Assembly: GCF_002556545.1 (NCBI RefSeq)
Contig: NZ_CP022685.1
Location: 9,216,001 to 9,280,000, forward strand
DNA from: Streptomyces formicae
GTDB lineage: Bacteria > Actinomycetota > Actinomycetes > Streptomycetales > Streptomycetaceae
Reading direction: 5' to 3'
Length of the DNA stretch: 64,000 nucleotides
The notes under the pieces were generated by a model. That model was given only the letters and a program-made list of their open reading frames with translations, did not search any database and was not told the origin of the DNA. Positions 1-18,606 of this stretch are shown piece after piece; the first letter of the stretch is position 1; the number at the start of each line of letters is the position of its first letter. A program made the translations under genes and the position numbers.

Positions 1-2122
1 CTGCCGCTGAGCGAGGCACTGCCCGCCCTGTCGTCGTGGCGGCGCCGCAGCCGGTCGCGATCGCGCGCCGACCGGTGGCGCTACCGCGTGGCATGGCACC
101 CGCTCGCCACCGCCGACACCCCGGCACTGGAAGGCCGTTGGCTGCTTGCAGTTCCGCAGGGCGATCCGCAGGGCGAGGAGTACGACGACCGGGTCGCCGG
201 AACCGTACAGGCCCTGGAGAAGCTCGGCGCACGGGTGGAGCGGCTTGCCGTGGACCCGGCGACGGCCGACCGGGCGCACCTGACCGGGCTGCTGCGCGAG
301 ACCTGCGCGGGCCGGGAGGGACCGCCCGCCGGCATCCTCTCGCTGCTCGGCCTCGACCGGCGCCCCCACCCCGACCACACCGCGGTGCCCGCCTCGCTCG
401 CCGCGACCCTGGCCCTCGCCCAGGCGCTGGTCGACGTCGCCGGGGAACTCCCGGTCGCGCCACGCCTGTGGTGTGCCACCGGCGGAGCCGTCTCCGTCGA
501 CGCGGGGGATCCGCTCACCGATCCGGCGGCCGCGCACCTGTGGGGGCTCGGCAGGGTCGTCGCGCTGGAACACCCGCTGCTGTGGGGCGGGTTGATCGAC
601 CTGCCCGCCGATGCCACCGACCCGGCGGTGGACGGGCTGCGGGCCGCGCTCACCGCCCCCGCCGACGAGGACCACCTCGCCGTACGCGCCGACGGCACCC
701 TCTACGGGCGGCGGCTCGTGCGCGCCCCCCTCGCGGACACCCCCGCGCACCGCTCCTGGCAGCCGCGCGGCAGCGTGCTCATCACCGGCGGCACCGGCGG
801 AATCGGCTCCCACCTGGCCCGGCAGCTGGCGCGCGACGGGGCCGAGCACCTGGTCCTGGCGAGCCGGAGCGGACCGGCCGCGCCGGGCGCCGCCGAGCTG
901 AGCGAGGAACTGACCGCGCTCGGCGCGAGGGTCTCCCTCGTCGCCTGCGACGTGGCGGACCGCGACGCCGTCGCCGACGTGCTCGCGGGGATCCCCGACG
1001 ACCTGCCGCTGACCGCCGTGATCCACGCGGCCGCGGTCCTGGACGACGGGGTGATCGACTCGCTCACCCCCGAGCAGATGCAACGCGTGCTGCGCGTGAA
1101 GGCACGGGGCGCGGTCCACCTGCACGAGCTCACCCGGGACATGGACCTCTCGGCGTTCGTCCTGTGCTCCTCCTTCGGCGCCACCTTCGGACTGCCCGCA
1201 CTCGGGAACTACGCGCCGGGCAATGCCTTCCTCGACGCGCTCGCCGAGCACCGGCGCGCCCAGGGCCTGCCCGCGACCTCCGTCGCGTGGGGCACCTGGG
1301 CGGAGACCGGGATGGCCGCCGGAGCCGTCGGCGCCCGCGGCCGCCTCGAAGGAATCGAGGCGATGGACCCGCAGTCGGCGGCCGCCGCCCTCTCCCACGT
1401 CCTCGACCGCGAGGAGGCCACCGCCGTCCTCATCGACCTGCGCTGGGAGCGCTTCGCGCCGGTCTTCCACGCCAAACGCCCCACGGCGCTCTTCCAGCAG
1501 ATCCCCGAGGCCGTACGGGCGTTGGCGGCGAGCGCCCAGGGGCCGGATCCGGACACCGGCGGTGAGCCCGCCGACGGACTGCGGGCCCGGCTGCTCGGCG
1601 CGGCCCGCCACGAGCAGGAGCACGAACTGCTCGAACTGGTCCGCTCGCACGCGGGCGTCGTCATGGGCCACGTGACCCTCACCGGCGACGCCAAGGACGC
1701 CATCGACCCCGACCGCCCGTTCCGGGAGCTGGGCTTCGACTCCCTGATGGCGGTCGAACTCCGCAACCGCGTCGGCGCGGCCACCGGCCTCACCCTGCCC
1801 TCCACGCTGGTCTTCGACTTCCCCACCCCCGACGCCGTGGCCCGCCACCTGTGGGAGCAGATGGGGCTCGGCCTGGGCGGCGGCCCGCAGCCGGGAGAGG
1901 CGGAACTCGACCTCCTCGAAGCCTCGCTCGCGACGGTTCCCGCCGACGCCGAGGCGCGCGCGAGGACCGTCAAGCGGCTGGAGCGCCTGCTGTGGAAATG
2001 GACCGCGGACAGCACCGCGGAAACCCCTGAACACGGGACCGAGGAAACCGAGTTCACGACCGTGACCAACGACGAGATGTTCGCCCTCATCGATCGCGAA
2101 CTGGGAACAGGCGGGGCCGCAG

Positions 2123-2130
<8 letters not shown>
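1..2130 (+). CDS. Type I polyketide synthase, C-terminal part (KR-ACP visible)
   Basis: The gene enters the window in frame at base 1, and 709 residues are visible. They start in the post-AT linker (an '[11 protein letters not shown]' type stretch), which in modular PKSs runs straight into a ketoreductase, so the module is probably KS-AT-KR-ACP without DH. KR lies at about 257-440: NADPH-binding TGGTGGIG, catalytic K367, S391 and Y404, and an LDD motif typical of B-type KRs. ACP has its phosphopantetheine serine at S581 (GFDSL). The C-terminus (about 630-709) is helical and acidic, ending in a [15 protein letters not shown] docking tail. The stop overlaps the next PKS start by 8 nt. The KS and AT lie outside the window, so its extender unit is unknown. 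Confidence 0.95.
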
Positions 2131-7798
<5,668 letters not shown>

Positions 7799-7856
7799 CG
7801 CCGCCCGGGGCAACGCTCCGCCACCGGCCGAACCTCATCACGAATAGGTGTGACGC

Positions 7857-10800
7857 ATGACCGAGAACACGGCGAGCACGGCAGCCAAGGCCGGCGAGAC
7901 CAAGCTCCGGGAGTACCTCAAGCGGACCACCAACGACCTGCGCAAGGCCCGGCGCCGCATCCGGGACCTGGAGGAGCCAAGCCCCATCGCGGTCGTCGGC
8001 ATGGCCTGCCGCTACCCGGGCGGCGCCGCCTCCCCGGAGGCGCTGTGGGACCTGGTCGCCACCGACGGCGACGCGATCTCGCCGTTCCCCGACAACCGCG
8101 GCTGGGACCTGGACGGCATGTACGACGCCGACCCGGACGCCGAGGGCAGGACCTACGCCCGTGAGGCCGGGTTCCTGCACGACGCGGGCGAGTTCGACGC
8201 GGAGTTCTTCGGGATCAACCCCCGCGAGGCGCTGGCGATGGACCCCCAGCAGCGGCTGCTCCTGGAGACGTCGTGGGAGGTGCTCGAACGCGCGGGCATC
8301 GACCCCACGTCGATGAAGGGCAGCCGCACCGGTGTCTTCGCCGGCACGGCGACCATCGACTACATCACCGGCAGGCAGCGCATCCCCGAGGGCCTGGAGG
8401 GCTACTCGGGCACCGGCTCCTTCGCCAGCGTCATCTCGGGCCGGGTCGCCTACAGCCTCGGCCTGATCGGCCCCGCCATCACCGTCGACACCGCGTGCTC
8501 CTCCTCGCTGGTGGCGATCCACCTGGCCGTCCAGGCGCTGCGCACCGGAGACTGCTCACTGGCGCTCGCGGGCGGCGTCGCGCTCATGCCCACCCCCGCC
8601 GGGTTCATCACCTTCAGCCGACAGCGGGCCATCGCCCGCGACGGCCGCTGCAAGGCGTTCGCGGCCGCGGCCGACGGGTTCGGCCCTTCGGAGGGCGCGG
8701 GCCTGATCCTCCTGGAGCGCCTGTCGGACGCCCAGCGCAACGGCAGGAACATCCTCGCCGTCATTCGCGGCTCGGCCGTCAACCAGGACGGCGCGAGCAA
8801 CGGCCTGTCCGCGCCCAACGGCCCTTCCCAGGAACGCGTCATCCGCGCCGCCCTCGCCGACGCCCGCCTCTCGGCCGACCAGGTCGACGCCGTCGAGGCC
8901 CACGGCACGGGCACCAACCTGGGCGACCCCATCGAGGCCCACGCCCTGCTCGCCACCTACGGCCAGGAGCGGCCCGCCGACCGGCCGCTGCGGCTCGGCA
9001 CCATCAAGTCGAATATCGGGCACGCGGCACACGCCGCGGGTGTCGCCGGAGTCATCAAGACGGTGATGGCGCTGCGCCACGGCCTCCTGCCCCGCACCCT
9101 GCACGTGGACGCCCCCTCGCCGCACATCGCCTGGTCGTCCGGTGCGGTGGAGCTGCTCACCGAGCCGGTGGAGTGGACGGCCGAAGGACGGCCGCGCAGG
9201 GCCGGTGTCTCCGCGTTCGGCATCAGCGGCACGAACGCGCACGTGATCGTGGAGGAAGCGCCCGCACCCGCCGGAACCGGCGAGGAAACCGAGGCCGCCG
9301 CCGAACCGGCCACCGAGAGCCCGCGCCCCTTCGACCTGACCGTCGTGCCCTGGACCCTGTCAGGGCGCACCGAACCCGCCCTGCGCGCCCAGGCGCAGCG
9401 GCTGGCCGCGCACATCGGCCAGGACGGCGGCGGCCACGCCCTCGCGGACATCGGCCGGTCCCTGGCCGCGACGCGGGCGCACCTGGAACAGCGTGGCGTC
9501 GTCCTCGCCACCGACCTCGACGGCGCGCGGGCGGGCCTCGCGGCCATCGTCGACGGCACCCCCGCCCCGAACGTCCTCACCGGGCGCGTCCGCCCCGGTG
9601 CCACCCGCCCCGTGTTCGTGTTCCCGGGGCAGGGGTCGCAGTGGGAGGGGATGGCGGTCGGGCTGCTCGACTCCTCCCCGGTGTTCGCGGGCTGTTTCGC
9701 GGAGTGCGAGCGTGCCTTGCGGGCGCATGTGGAGTGGTCTGCGACGGATGTGCTGAGGGGAGCGGAGGGCGCGCCGTCGTTGGAGCGCATCGAGGTGCTG
9801 CAACCGGTGCTGTTCGCGGTGCACGTCGCCCTGGCGGGGCTCTGGCGGTCCCTTGGCGTGGAGCCCGCTGCGGTGGTCGGGCACAGCCAGGGCGAGATCG
9901 CGGCGGCCTACGTGGCGGGCGCGTTGTCGTTGGAGGACGCGGCGCGGATCGTCGTGCTGCGCAGCGCCCTGTTCGCCGAGGAGCTCGTCGGGCACGGCGC
10001 GGTGGCGTCGGTGGCGCTGTCGGCCGACGCGGTGGAGGGGCGTCTCGCCCGGTGGGACGGACGGCTGGTGGTGGCCGGGCGCAACGGCCCGGGGGCCGCG
10101 ACGGTGGCCGGTGAGACGCGCGCCCTGGAGGAATTCGTCGCCCAGTGCGAGAGCGAGGACATCAAGGCCCGCGTCGTGGGCTCCACCGTGGCGTCGCACT
10201 GCGGCCAGGTGGACCGGTTGCGGGAGCGGATCCTTGAACTGTTCGCCGGTGTCGAGCCCCGGCGCTCGGAGGTGCCGTTCTACTCGACGGTGACCGGCGG
10301 CGTGCAGGACACGGAGGGCCTTGACGCCGCGTACTGGTTCGAGAACTGCCGTCGTCCGGTGGACTTCGAGGGCGCGGTGCGCTCCCTGTTGGCCGACGGG
10401 TTCCGGTTCTTCGTGGAGTCCAGTGCGCACCCGGTCCTGACGATGGGCGTGCAGGCGACGTCCGAGGACGCCGGGATCGAGACGGTGGCGGTCGGGTCGC
10501 TGCGCAGGGGCGAAGGCGGCACCGAGCGTTTCCTGACCTCCCTCGCCGAGGGGTACGCGCACGGCCTGCCGGTGAACTGGCGGGAGGCGTACGCCGGTTC
10601 CGGCGCGGGCTTCGTGGGCCTTCCCACGTACGCCTTCCAGCGCAGCACCTTCTGGCTGGACGCCGAGTACGACACGGCCGACCCTGCGGGGCTCGGACTG
10701 GACGGCGGGGGACACCCGCTGCTCGGCGCGGCCGTGCGGCTCGCGGACGAGGACCGCGTCCTGCTCACCGGGCGCCTGTCCACCAAGTCCCTTGCTTGGG

Positions 10801-13800
10801 CAGCCGATTCGGGTGTCGATGGCCTGCTGCCCGGCTCGGCGCTCGCGGAACTCGCGCTGCGGGCGGCCCGCGAGGCGGGCTGCGACCAGGTCGACGAGCT
10901 CACGCTGACCGAACCGCTGCCGCTGCCCGAACAGGGCGGCACACAGATCCAGTTGACCGTGTCCGCGCCGGACGAGTCCGGCCGCCACGAGCTGCGGGTG
11001 TACGCGCGCGACGCCGACGCCGAGCCGGACAGCCCCTGGAACCGGCACGCCACCGGAGTCCTCGCCCCGTCGTCGGTGACCGCCCAGGTCCACGCGTCGG
11101 CCGCCTGGCCGCCGCCCGGCGCGCGCCCGCTCGACGTCCCGGAAGGGGCGGAGGAGCAGGGCGTCCAGGCCCTCTGGCGGGACGGGGACGCCCTCTGCGC
11201 GGACGTCGTCCTGCCGGAGCGGCTGCGCAACGAGGCGGGCCGGTTCGGCCTGCACCCCGCGCTGCTCGACCTCACCCTGCACGCCGCGGCGCACGGCGGC
11301 CTGCTGGACGGCGACGCGTCCGCCCTCGCCCCGCACGCCTGGCGCGAGGTGGCCCTGCACGCCGTCGGCGCGACCTCGGCACGGGCCCGGATCACGGCCA
11401 CGGGCCCCGACACCCTCACGCTCTCCCTCGCGGACACCACGGGCGAGCCGCTGGCCACGATCGGATCCGTCGAACTGCGGGCCCTCACCGCCGACCAGGT
11501 CCCCGCGGCCTCCCGCGCCGAGCGCGACTCCCTCTTCCACGTGGAGTGGTCGGGACAGCCCACCGGCGTCGCGGCCGCCGGGAACACGGTGTCCGACACC
11601 GGCGCGGACTGGGCGGTGCTCGGGGACGACGGCCTCGGCCTGATACCCGCGCTCAAGGGCGCGGGGGCGTTCGGCCGCTCGTACGCCGACGTGGCGGAAC
11701 TCGGCGCCGCGCTCGACGCGGGCGCGACGGCGCCCGAGGTGGTTCTCGTCCCGTACGCCGCGCCGCACTCCCGAGACGACCTCGCGGGATCGGCGCACCG
11801 GGCGATCACCGAGGCGCTCGGTCTGGCCCAGGAGTGGCTCGGCGACGAACGGCTGCGCCCCTGCCGCCTCGTGGCCGTGACACGCGGCGCGATCGCCGCC
11901 GAACCCGACGAGGACGTCAGCGATCTCACCCACGCCCCGCTGTGGGGACTGCTCCGCTCCGCCCAGGGCGAGAACCCCGGCCGCTTCCTCCTGGTCGACC
12001 TCGACGAACGCCAGGAGTCCCGGGCGGTACTCGCCGCCGCGGTCCGCACGGCACTGGCCGCCGACGAACCGCAGGTCGCAGTGCGTGACGGTGTGGTGCG
12101 CGTCCCGCGCCTGGCCCGTACCACCGCGGGATCCCTCACGCCGCCGCCCGGCACGGCCGCCTGGCGGCTCGCGGCCACCACCGACGCCGGGGCGGGCCAG
12201 GGCGTCACGGCACTGGCGCACCCCGACCTCCTCGCGCCGCTGGCCGCCGGGCAGGTCCGGATCTCCGTGCGCGCCGCCGGAGTCGAGGCGGCCGACCTCC
12301 TGCCCGGGCGCGCAGCGCTCGGCGGTGAGGGCGCCGGTGTGATCACCGAGGTCGGGCCCGGCGTCACCCGCCTCGCCGAGGGGGACCGGGTGATGGGCCT
12401 GCTGCCCGACGGTGCCTTCGGCCCGCTGGCCGTCGTGGACCACCGGCTCGTCGCCCCGGTCCCGCGCGGCTGGTCGTTCGAGCAGGCCGCCGCGGCACCG
12501 AAGGCGTTCCTCCAGGCCTACCTCGCCCTGCTCGACGGGGCCCAACTCGCCGACGGTGAAGCGCTGTTGGTGTACAACGCCACCGGCGCGCCGGGCCGCG
12601 CCGCGGTACAGCTGGCCCGCTACCGGGGCGCCGACGTCTACGCGACGGCCCAGGAGGAGAACCGGTACCTGCTGCGCGGCATGGGGTTCGACGAGGCGCA
12701 CTCGGCCTCCTCGGCCAGGGCGTCCTTCGTGGACGCGGTCCTGGCGGCCACCGGCGGCCGGGGCGTCGACGTCGTGTTCGACGCCGAGCAGCGCCACGAC
12801 GGCGCCCGCACGACCGCTCACCGGGACGCCCTGCTGAGGGTGCTGCCGCGCGGCGGACGACTCGCGGAACCCGCCGTCGACGACGCCCCGGGTACGGGCT
12901 CCACGGGCTCCACGGGCTCCGCGGGCTCCACGGGCCCGGGCGACAGCGGCGCGATGCCCGCGTCGGTGCGCCGCCTCCCGTACGACCTCGCGACCGTCGA
13001 TCCCGACCGGGTCGCCGAGATCCTGGCCGACCTCGTCAAGCTCTTCGACCGGCGGGTGCTGCGCCCGCTCCCGGTGCACGGCCACGACATCCGGCAGGCC
13101 GCTCGGCTCCTGAGCGCGTTCGACGAGACCGCGGGCTCCGGCAAGGCCGTCCTGACGGTGCCCAAGCCGCTGGACCCGAACGGCACCGTCCTCATCACCG
13201 GCGGCACCGGCACCCTCGGCGGTCTGCTCGCCCGGCACCTGGTGGCCGAGCACGGCGTGCGGCACCTGGTGCTCACCAGCCGCCGAGGACCGAGCGCGGT
13301 CGGCGCGGAGGAACTCCGGGCCGAACTGGTCGCGGCGGGCGCCTCGGTGTCCATCGCGGCCTGCGACGCCGCGGACCGTGCCGCCCTGACCGAGGTGCTC
13401 GACGGCATTCCCGCCGAGCGTCCGCTGACCGCCGTCGTGCACGCGGCGGGCGCCCTGGCCGACGGGCTCGTCGGCTCGCTCACCGCGCGGGACGTCGAGC
13501 ACGTGCTGCGCCCCAAGGTCGACGCCGCCGTCCATCTCCACGAGCTGACCCGGGACCTGGACCTCGCCGAGTTCGTCCTGTACTCGGCGGGCGCGGGAGT
13601 CCTCGGCAACCCGGGGCAGAGCAACTACGCCGCCGCCAACACCTTCATCGACGCGCTGGCACACCACCGGCGCGCCCAGGGACTGCCCGCCGTCTCGATG
13701 GCCTGGGGCTTCTGGGGCGAGACCAGCGAGCTGACAGGACAGCTCGACGAGACGCTGGTGACCCGCATGCGCCGCTCGGGCGTGCTGCCCATCTCGGCGC

Positions 13801-14486
13801 GGGAGGGCATGGCGCTGTACGACGCCGCCCGCGCGGCGGGTCGGCCGCTGCTCGTGCCGACCCGGCTCGACCTGGGGGCGCTGCGCGCCCAGGCGGCCAC
13901 CACCGCACTGCCCAGCATGCTCCGCGGCCTGGTCCGCGCCGCGCTGCCCACCGCCCGCGAGAGCGCGCGGCGGACGGCGACGCTGGAGGCGCGCCTGGCC
14001 GGTCGCGCCGGTCCCGAACAGCGGGCCCTGCTCGTCGACCTGGTCCGCTCCAACGCCGCGGCCGTCCTCGGTCACGCGGATGCCCAACCGGTCGGCGCCG
14101 ACCGGGCGTTCAAGGAACTCGGCCTCGACTCGCTCACCGCCGTGGAACTGCGCAACCGGCTCACCACGGTCACCGGCCTCACCCTGCCCAGCACGCTCAT
14201 CTTCGACTTCCCCACCCCCGTCGAACTCGCCGCCCACCTCCATCAGCGCCTCGTCCCCGAGGCGGACAGCGGCCCGGCCGTGGACCCGGAGGAGGCGGAG
14301 GCGCGCAGGCTGCTCGCGTCGATCCCGGTGGCGAAGCTGCGCGGCTCGGGCGTCCTGGACCTGCTGCGGCAGCTCGCCGAGGAACCGACGCACACCGAGG
14401 TGGCCGAGGAGGCGGAGAGCGGGGCGATCTCCTCGATGGACGTGGACGACCTGGTCCGCGCCGCGCTCGGCGAGGACGGCTCGTGA
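7857..14486 (+). CDS. Type I PKS module KS-AT(ethylmalonyl)-DH*-ER*-KR-ACP with decayed DH and ER
   Basis: This 2209-aa module has a full reductive loop by layout. Docking helix about 10-38; KS 41-468 (C214); AT about 585-908 with S677 in GHSQGE and VASH at 778-781, a motif seen in ethylmalonyl-selecting ATs such as that of monensin module 5. DH (about 950-1200) has lost its catalytic histidine (S985 in AADSGVDG) and the YGP motif region. ER (about 1432-1770) has VYNATGAPG instead of a HAAAGGVG-type nucleotide loop, lacks the NSLAGE-type segment and carries a GST repeat. KR (about 1776-1960) looks intact (S1911, Y1924), and ACP has S2092. By inference the module makes a beta-hydroxy, alpha-ethyl unit. 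An AGGTG ribosome site precedes ATG 7857. Codon use in the AT differs from its flanks. Confidence 0.95.
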   Translation: MTENTASTAAKAGETKLREYLKRTTNDLRKARRRIRDLEEPSPIAVVGMACRYPGGAASPEALWDLVATDGDAISPFPDNRGWDLDGMYDADPDAEGRTYAREAGFLHDAGEFDAEFFGINPREALAMDPQQRLLLETSWEVLERAGIDPTSMKGSRTGVFAGTATIDYITGRQRIPEGLEGYSGTGSFASVISGRVAYSLGLIGPAITVDTACSSSLVAIHLAVQALRTGDCSLALAGGVALMPTPAGFITFSRQRAIARDGRCKAFAAAADGFGPSEGAGLILLERLSDAQRNGRNILAVIRGSAVNQDGASNGLSAPNGPSQERVIRAALADARLSADQVDAVEAHGTGTNLGDPIEAHALLATYGQERPADRPLRLGTIKSNIGHAAHAAGVAGVIKTVMALRHGLLPRTLHVDAPSPHIAWSSGAVELLTEPVEWTAEGRPRRAGVSAFGISGTNAHVIVEEAPAPAGTGEETEAAAEPATESPRPFDLTVVPWTLSGRTEPALRAQAQRLAAHIGQDGGGHALADIGRSLAATRAHLEQRGVVLATDLDGARAGLAAIVDGTPAPNVLTGRVRPGATRPVFVFPGQGSQWEGMAVGLLDSSPVFAGCFAECERALRAHVEWSATDVLRGAEGAPSLERIEVLQPVLFAVHVALAGLWRSLGVEPAAVVGHSQGEIAAAYVAGALSLEDAARIVVLRSALFAEELVGHGAVASVALSADAVEGRLARWDGRLVVAGRNGPGAATVAGETRALEEFVAQCESEDIKARVVGSTVASHCGQVDRLRERILELFAGVEPRRSEVPFYSTVTGGVQDTEGLDAAYWFENCRRPVDFEGAVRSLLADGFRFFVESSAHPVLTMGVQATSEDAGIETVAVGSLRRGEGGTERFLTSLAEGYAHGLPVNWREAYAGSGAGFVGLPTYAFQRSTFWLDAEYDTADPAGLGLDGGGHPLLGAAVRLADEDRVLLTGRLSTKSLAWAADSGVDGLLPGSALAELALRAAREAGCDQVDELTLTEPLPLPEQGGTQIQLTVSAPDESGRHELRVYARDADAEPDSPWNRHATGVLAPSSVTAQVHASAAWPPPGARPLDVPEGAEEQGVQALWRDGDALCADVVLPERLRNEAGRFGLHPALLDLTLHAAAHGGLLDGDASALAPHAWREVALHAVGATSARARITATGPDTLTLSLADTTGEPLATIGSVELRALTADQVPAASRAERDSLFHVEWSGQPTGVAAAGNTVSDTGADWAVLGDDGLGLIPALKGAGAFGRSYADVAELGAALDAGATAPEVVLVPYAAPHSRDDLAGSAHRAITEALGLAQEWLGDERLRPCRLVAVTRGAIAAEPDEDVSDLTHAPLWGLLRSAQGENPGRFLLVDLDERQESRAVLAAAVRTALAADEPQVAVRDGVVRVPRLARTTAGSLTPPPGTAAWRLAATTDAGAGQGVTALAHPDLLAPLAAGQVRISVRAAGVEAADLLPGRAALGGEGAGVITEVGPGVTRLAEGDRVMGLLPDGAFGPLAVVDHRLVAPVPRGWSFEQAAAAPKAFLQAYLALLDGAQLADGEALLVYNATGAPGRAAVQLARYRGADVYATAQEENRYLLRGMGFDEAHSASSARASFVDAVLAATGGRGVDVVFDAEQRHDGARTTAHRDALLRVLPRGGRLAEPAVDDAPGTGSTGSTGSAGSTGPGDSGAMPASVRRLPYDLATVDPDRVAEILADLVKLFDRRVLRPLPVHGHDIRQAARLLSAFDETAGSGKAVLTVPKPLDPNGTVLITGGTGTLGGLLARHLVAEHGVRHLVLTSRRGPSAVGAEELRAELVAAGASVSIAACDAADRAALTEVLDGIPAERPLTAVVHAAGALADGLVGSLTARDVEHVLRPKVDAAVHLHELTRDLDLAEFVLYSAGAGVLGNPGQSNYAAANTFIDALAHHRRAQGLPAVSMAWGFWGETSELTGQLDETLVTRMRRSGVLPISAREGMALYDAARAAGRPLLVPTRLDLGALRAQAATTALPSMLRGLVRAALPTARESARRTATLEARLAGRAGPEQRALLVDLVRSNAAAVLGHADAQPVGADRAFKELGLDSLTAVELRNRLTTVTGLTLPSTLIFDFPTPVELAAHLHQRLVPEADSGPAVDPEEAEARRLLASIPVAKLRGSGVLDLLRQLAEEPTHTEVAEEAESGAISSMDVDDLVRAALGEDGS
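12897..12932 (+). repeat. Four tandem 9-bp units inside the ER domain
   Basis: Three copies of GGCTCCACG and one GGCTCCGCG lie head to tail in frame, encoding a Gly-Ser-Thr/Ala run. They fall in the ER region just before the segment leading to the KR, where family members have no such insertion. This fits slippage in a domain no longer under selection. Confidence 0.85.
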
Positions 14487-14538
14487 GCCCCCGCCGTCCT
14501 CCCATGGAACCCGACGAGAGAGAAACGGAGAACGTGTG

Positions 14539-17500
14539 ATGGCCAGGTCGACGGAACAGATCGTCGAGGCGCTGCGCGCGGCCCTGACCGAGGCGGACCG
14601 GCTGCGCAAGCACAACCAGCACCTCGTCGCGGCGGCCACCGAGCCGATCGCGATCGTGGGCATGGCCTGCCGCTTCCCCGGCGGCGCCGACTCCCCCGAA
14701 CAGCTGTGGGAGTTGCTCGCGGCGGGCAAGGACATGATGATCCCCGTCCCCGAGGACCGGGGCTGGGATCTGGACGCGGTCCTCGGCACCGGCGCGGACG
14801 GCTCCCCGCGCACCGCGGAGGGCGGCTTCCTGGAAGGGGTCTCGCTCTTCGACGCCGACTTCTTCGGCATCGCCCCGCGCGAGGCGCTGCCGATGGACCC
14901 GCAGCAGCGGCTGATGCTCGAGACGGCCTGGGAGGCGTTCGAGCGGGCGGGCATGGACCCGCTGTCGCTCAAGGGCAGCAGGACGGGCGTGTTCGTGGGC
15001 ACGTCCTACTCGGCGTACGCCAGCGACGTGCCGTTCGTGCCCGCGGAGATCCAGGGCTATTCGATGACCGGCAACGTCACGAGCGTCGCCTCGGGCCGGA
15101 TCTCCTACACGCTGGGTCTTGAGGGCCCCGCCGTCACCATCGACACGGCGTGTTCCTCCTCGCTGGTGGCGCTGCACCAGGCGGCGCACGCGCTGCGCGC
15201 GGGTGACTGTCCGCTCGCGTTGGTCGGCGGCGTCACGGTGATGCCGATCCCGGCGCTCTTCGTGGAGTTCACCCGCACACGGGGGCTCGCGTCGGACGGC
15301 AGGGTCAAGGCGTTCGCCGCGGCCGCCGACGGCACGGCATGGGCCGAGGGCGCGGGCGCTGTCGTGGTGGAGCGGCTCTCCGACGCCCGGCGCAACGGGC
15401 ACCAGGTGCTCGCCGTCATCCGTGGCTCCGCCCTCAACCAGGACGGATCGAGCAACGGTCTGACGGCGCCGAGCGGCCCCGCCCAGCGCCGGGTGATCCG
15501 CGCCGCCCTGGACAACGCGGGCCTCACATCGGCCGATGTCGACGCCGTCGAGGCGCACGGCACCGGCACCACCCTCGGCGACCCGATCGAGGCCCAGGCC
15601 CTGCTCGCCACCTACGGTCAGGGCAGGGCCCCCGACGCCCCGCTGTGGCTCGGCTCCATCAAGTCGAACATCGGGCACACGGGTACGGCCGCGGGCATGG
15701 CGAGCCTGATCAAGACCGTGCAGGCGCTGCGGCACGGCGTGTTGCCCAAGACCCTGAACGTCGACGAGCCCACGCCGAACGTCGACTGGTCGTCGGGCGC
15801 GGTCGAACTGCTGACCGAGACCCGTCCGTGGCCCGAGACCGGCGGACGCCCCCGGCGGGCCGGCATCTCCGCGTTCGGCATCAGCGGCACCAACGCCCAT
15901 GTGATCGTCGAACAGGCGATACCTGAGGTGGTGGCCGCCGAACGCCCCGAGGCCGTGGGTCCGCGGCCCGCGGAGGTCCTGCTGCCCGTGGCCGCCAAGA
16001 CCGTACCGGCCCTGCGGGCCCAGGCCGCCCGCCTGGAGCGGGCGCTGGCCGAGCGGCCCGACCTCTCGCCGCTGGACGCCGGTTACTCCCTCGCCACCAC
16101 GCGGGCGATGCTCGGTGAGCGCGCCGTCGTGATCGCGGCGGACCGCGCGGAGGCGCTGCACGGCCTGCGCGCGCTGGCCGAGGGCGCACCCGCGGCCGGT
16201 CTGGTGGAGGGCACGGCCGCGCAGCGCGCCGAGACGGCGTTCCTCTTCACCGGACAGGGCGCCCAACGGGCGGGCATGGGGCGGGAGTTGTACGAGGCGT
16301 TCCCGGTGTTCGCGGCGGCGTTCGATGCCGCCTGCGCCCCACTCGACCGTCATCTGCCACGCCCGCTGCGCGAGGTCGTGTTCGCCGAGGAAGGATCGCC
16401 CGAGGCGGCGCTCCTGGACGAGACGGTCTTCACCCAGACGGGAACGTTCGCGCTCCAGGTGGCGCTGCACCGGCTGTGGGAGTCGTGGGGGGTGCGCCCC
16501 GGCTACCTCATCGGCCACTCGGTGGGCGAGCTGTCCGCCGCGCACATCTCCGGCGTGCTCTCCCTGGAACACGCGGCCGAACTGGTGGCGGCCCGGGGCA
16601 CCCTGATGCAGCGGCTGCCCTCCGGAGGCGCGATGCACGTACTCCAGGCATCGGAGGCCGAGGTCGCCCCGCTGCTCGAAGGGCGATCGTCCGAGATGTC
16701 CGTCGCGGCCGTCAACGGCCCCGCGGTCACGGTCGTCTCGGGCGACGAGGAGGCGGTCGCCGAGATCGCCGCGCACTTCGCCGATCAGGGCCGCAAGACG
16801 AAGCGGCTGCGCGTCAGCCACGCCTTCCACTCGCCACGCATGGAGGCGATCGTCGACGACTTCCGTGCGGTGGCGAGCCGCCTGGAGTACGCGCCTCCGC
16901 AACTCCCCGTCGTCTCGAACGTCACGGGACTGCAGCTCGCGGCGCGGGAGATCTGCGATCCCGAGTACTGGGTGCGGCACGTCCGCGGCGCCGTGCGCTT
17001 CCTGGACGGGGTGCGCACCCTGGCCGACGCGGGCGTGACGGCCTTCGTCGAACTCGGCCCCGACGCCGTGCTCACCGCCATGGCCAGGGACTGCCTGGGC
17101 GGGCGCGCCGCCGACGTGGCCCTCGTCCCCACCCTGCGCAGGTCCCGCCCCGAGGTCCGCTGTGCGCTCACGGCCGTCGCCACGGCCCACGTCAAGGGCG
17201 TGCCCCTCGACTGGGAGAAGGTCTTCGACGGCAGCGGCGCCCAGCGCGTCGACCTGCCGACGTACGCCTTCCAGCGCCGCCGCTTCTGGCTGGAGAACGT
17301 GGCCGACCCGGTGGCCTCGGGAGCCGTCGCCGCCCTGGCCGGATCCCGCAACACCGCTCCCGCACAAGGGAGTCCGGCGGCCGGGGCCGCGGCACCGGCG
17401 CCGCTCGGCGCGGAACCGGACGCGGCCGGGGAATCGCTCAGGGAACGGATGCGCGGCCTCGACGAGGACGCGCGGCGCGGTCCCCTGCTCGCGCTGATAC

Positions 17501-18606
17501 GCCAGTACGTCGCCGGAGTCCTCGGCCACGCGTCGGCGGACGAGATCGCCCCCGGCCGGGACTTCTCCGACATGGGCTTCGACTCCATGTCGGCCGTCGA
17601 ATTCACCGTACGGATCTGCGACGCCACGGGGTTCACCCTGCCGAGCACCATCGTCCTCGACCACCCCACCGCCGAGCACCTGGCCGAGTTCCTGGCCCGC
17701 GAGTTCGGCAAACCGGGCACGGACGCCGCGCCGTCCGACGGGAGCGCCGAAGGACTCGGCGGACTCTTCGTGCGCGCCTGCCAGGAGGGCAGGGCCGCGG
17801 AGGCGCACCGGCTGATGTCCGAACTGGCCGACTACCGGCCGGGGTTCAGCACGCTCGCGGAGCTGGACCGGGCGCCGCGCACGGTCTGGCTGTGCGACGG
17901 CGCGGACGAACCGGTACTGATCTGCTTCCCGTCCTTCGTGTGGCAGCAGAACTTCTACCAGTACTCGCGTCTGGCCACCGGATTCCGCGGCAGCCGCGCC
18001 ACCGCGATGGTCGGCCTGCCCGGCTTCCTCACCGGCGAGCCGCTGCCGACGTCTGTCGGCGCGCTGGCCGAGGCGCTCGGCGACGCGGCTCTGCGGGCCG
18101 CGGACGGGCGGCGGTTCGCGCTCCTCGGCCACTCCGGCGGCGGCTCGATCGCCAGCGTGGTGACCGCGCATCTGGAGAGCAGGGAGGCCGGTCCCGAGGC
18201 CCTGATCCTCCTCGACACCCCGACCTGGGGCGGCCTCAACGGCCTCGGCGAGGAGTGGGGCGAGACGGTCCAGACGTCCCTGCTCGGCCGCAAGGAGCGC
18301 ATCGAGCAGGCGGGCGACGGCGGGGGAGAGGCCTGGATCACCGCACGCGCCCGCTACGCGGGCTTCGACTACTCCGTGCCGCGGCTCGCCGCCCCCACCC
18401 TCCTCGTACGCGCCACCGAACCGGTCGGCGGCCCCGGCGCCGCGGCGCCCGAGAGCGACGGGTGGCGGGTGACCTGGGAGCAGGAGCACACGCTCGAGGA
18501 GGTGCCCGGCGATCACTTCTCCATGTTGGAGGGCGACCACGCGGCGCACACCGCACGCGCCGTCGAGGACTGGCTGCGCCGTCCCGCCCGAGGAGGGGCA
18601 TCATGA
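14539..18606 (+). CDS. Terminal type I PKS module KS-AT(malonyl)-ACP-TE
   Basis: This 1355-aa last module has no reductive domains. A docking helix (1-33) precedes KS (36-455; C205). AT (about 566-870) has S661 in GHSVGE and HAFH at 761-764, the malonyl-CoA signature. ACP has S1016. A thioesterase (about 1115-1350) has the triad S1199 (GHSGGG), D1226 and H1326. It should add an unreduced acetate and release the chain as an acid or lactone with a 3-oxo group, in the manner of PikAIV. GTG 14536 sits directly before ATG 14539 in the same frame. ATG was chosen because GGAG (14527-14530) is spaced 8 nt away. It overlaps the following thioesterase by 4 nt (ATGA). Confidence 0.95.
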   Translation: MARSTEQIVEALRAALTEADRLRKHNQHLVAAATEPIAIVGMACRFPGGADSPEQLWELLAAGKDMMIPVPEDRGWDLDAVLGTGADGSPRTAEGGFLEGVSLFDADFFGIAPREALPMDPQQRLMLETAWEAFERAGMDPLSLKGSRTGVFVGTSYSAYASDVPFVPAEIQGYSMTGNVTSVASGRISYTLGLEGPAVTIDTACSSSLVALHQAAHALRAGDCPLALVGGVTVMPIPALFVEFTRTRGLASDGRVKAFAAAADGTAWAEGAGAVVVERLSDARRNGHQVLAVIRGSALNQDGSSNGLTAPSGPAQRRVIRAALDNAGLTSADVDAVEAHGTGTTLGDPIEAQALLATYGQGRAPDAPLWLGSIKSNIGHTGTAAGMASLIKTVQALRHGVLPKTLNVDEPTPNVDWSSGAVELLTETRPWPETGGRPRRAGISAFGISGTNAHVIVEQAIPEVVAAERPEAVGPRPAEVLLPVAAKTVPALRAQAARLERALAERPDLSPLDAGYSLATTRAMLGERAVVIAADRAEALHGLRALAEGAPAAGLVEGTAAQRAETAFLFTGQGAQRAGMGRELYEAFPVFAAAFDAACAPLDRHLPRPLREVVFAEEGSPEAALLDETVFTQTGTFALQVALHRLWESWGVRPGYLIGHSVGELSAAHISGVLSLEHAAELVAARGTLMQRLPSGGAMHVLQASEAEVAPLLEGRSSEMSVAAVNGPAVTVVSGDEEAVAEIAAHFADQGRKTKRLRVSHAFHSPRMEAIVDDFRAVASRLEYAPPQLPVVSNVTGLQLAAREICDPEYWVRHVRGAVRFLDGVRTLADAGVTAFVELGPDAVLTAMARDCLGGRAADVALVPTLRRSRPEVRCALTAVATAHVKGVPLDWEKVFDGSGAQRVDLPTYAFQRRRFWLENVADPVASGAVAALAGSRNTAPAQGSPAAGAAAPAPLGAEPDAAGESLRERMRGLDEDARRGPLLALIRQYVAGVLGHASADEIAPGRDFSDMGFDSMSAVEFTVRICDATGFTLPSTIVLDHPTAEHLAEFLAREFGKPGTDAAPSDGSAEGLGGLFVRACQEGRAAEAHRLMSELADYRPGFSTLAELDRAPRTVWLCDGADEPVLICFPSFVWQQNFYQYSRLATGFRGSRATAMVGLPGFLTGEPLPTSVGALAEALGDAALRAADGRRFALLGHSGGGSIASVVTAHLESREAGPEALILLDTPTWGGLNGLGEEWGETVQTSLLGRKERIEQAGDGGGEAWITARARYAGFDYSVPRLAAPTLLVRATEPVGGPGAAAPESDGWRVTWEQEHTLEEVPGDHFSMLEGDHAAHTARAVEDWLRRPARGGAS

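Noticed and set aside
9360..15002. A very long open frame on the minus strand across the PKS genes (and similar ones at 4070-7813 and 14197-18549).
   Set aside because: These are antisense shadows of GC-rich PKS coding DNA. The plus strand carries clear KS, AT, KR, ACP and TE motifs, and the minus products show only Arg/Gly/Ser-rich composition.
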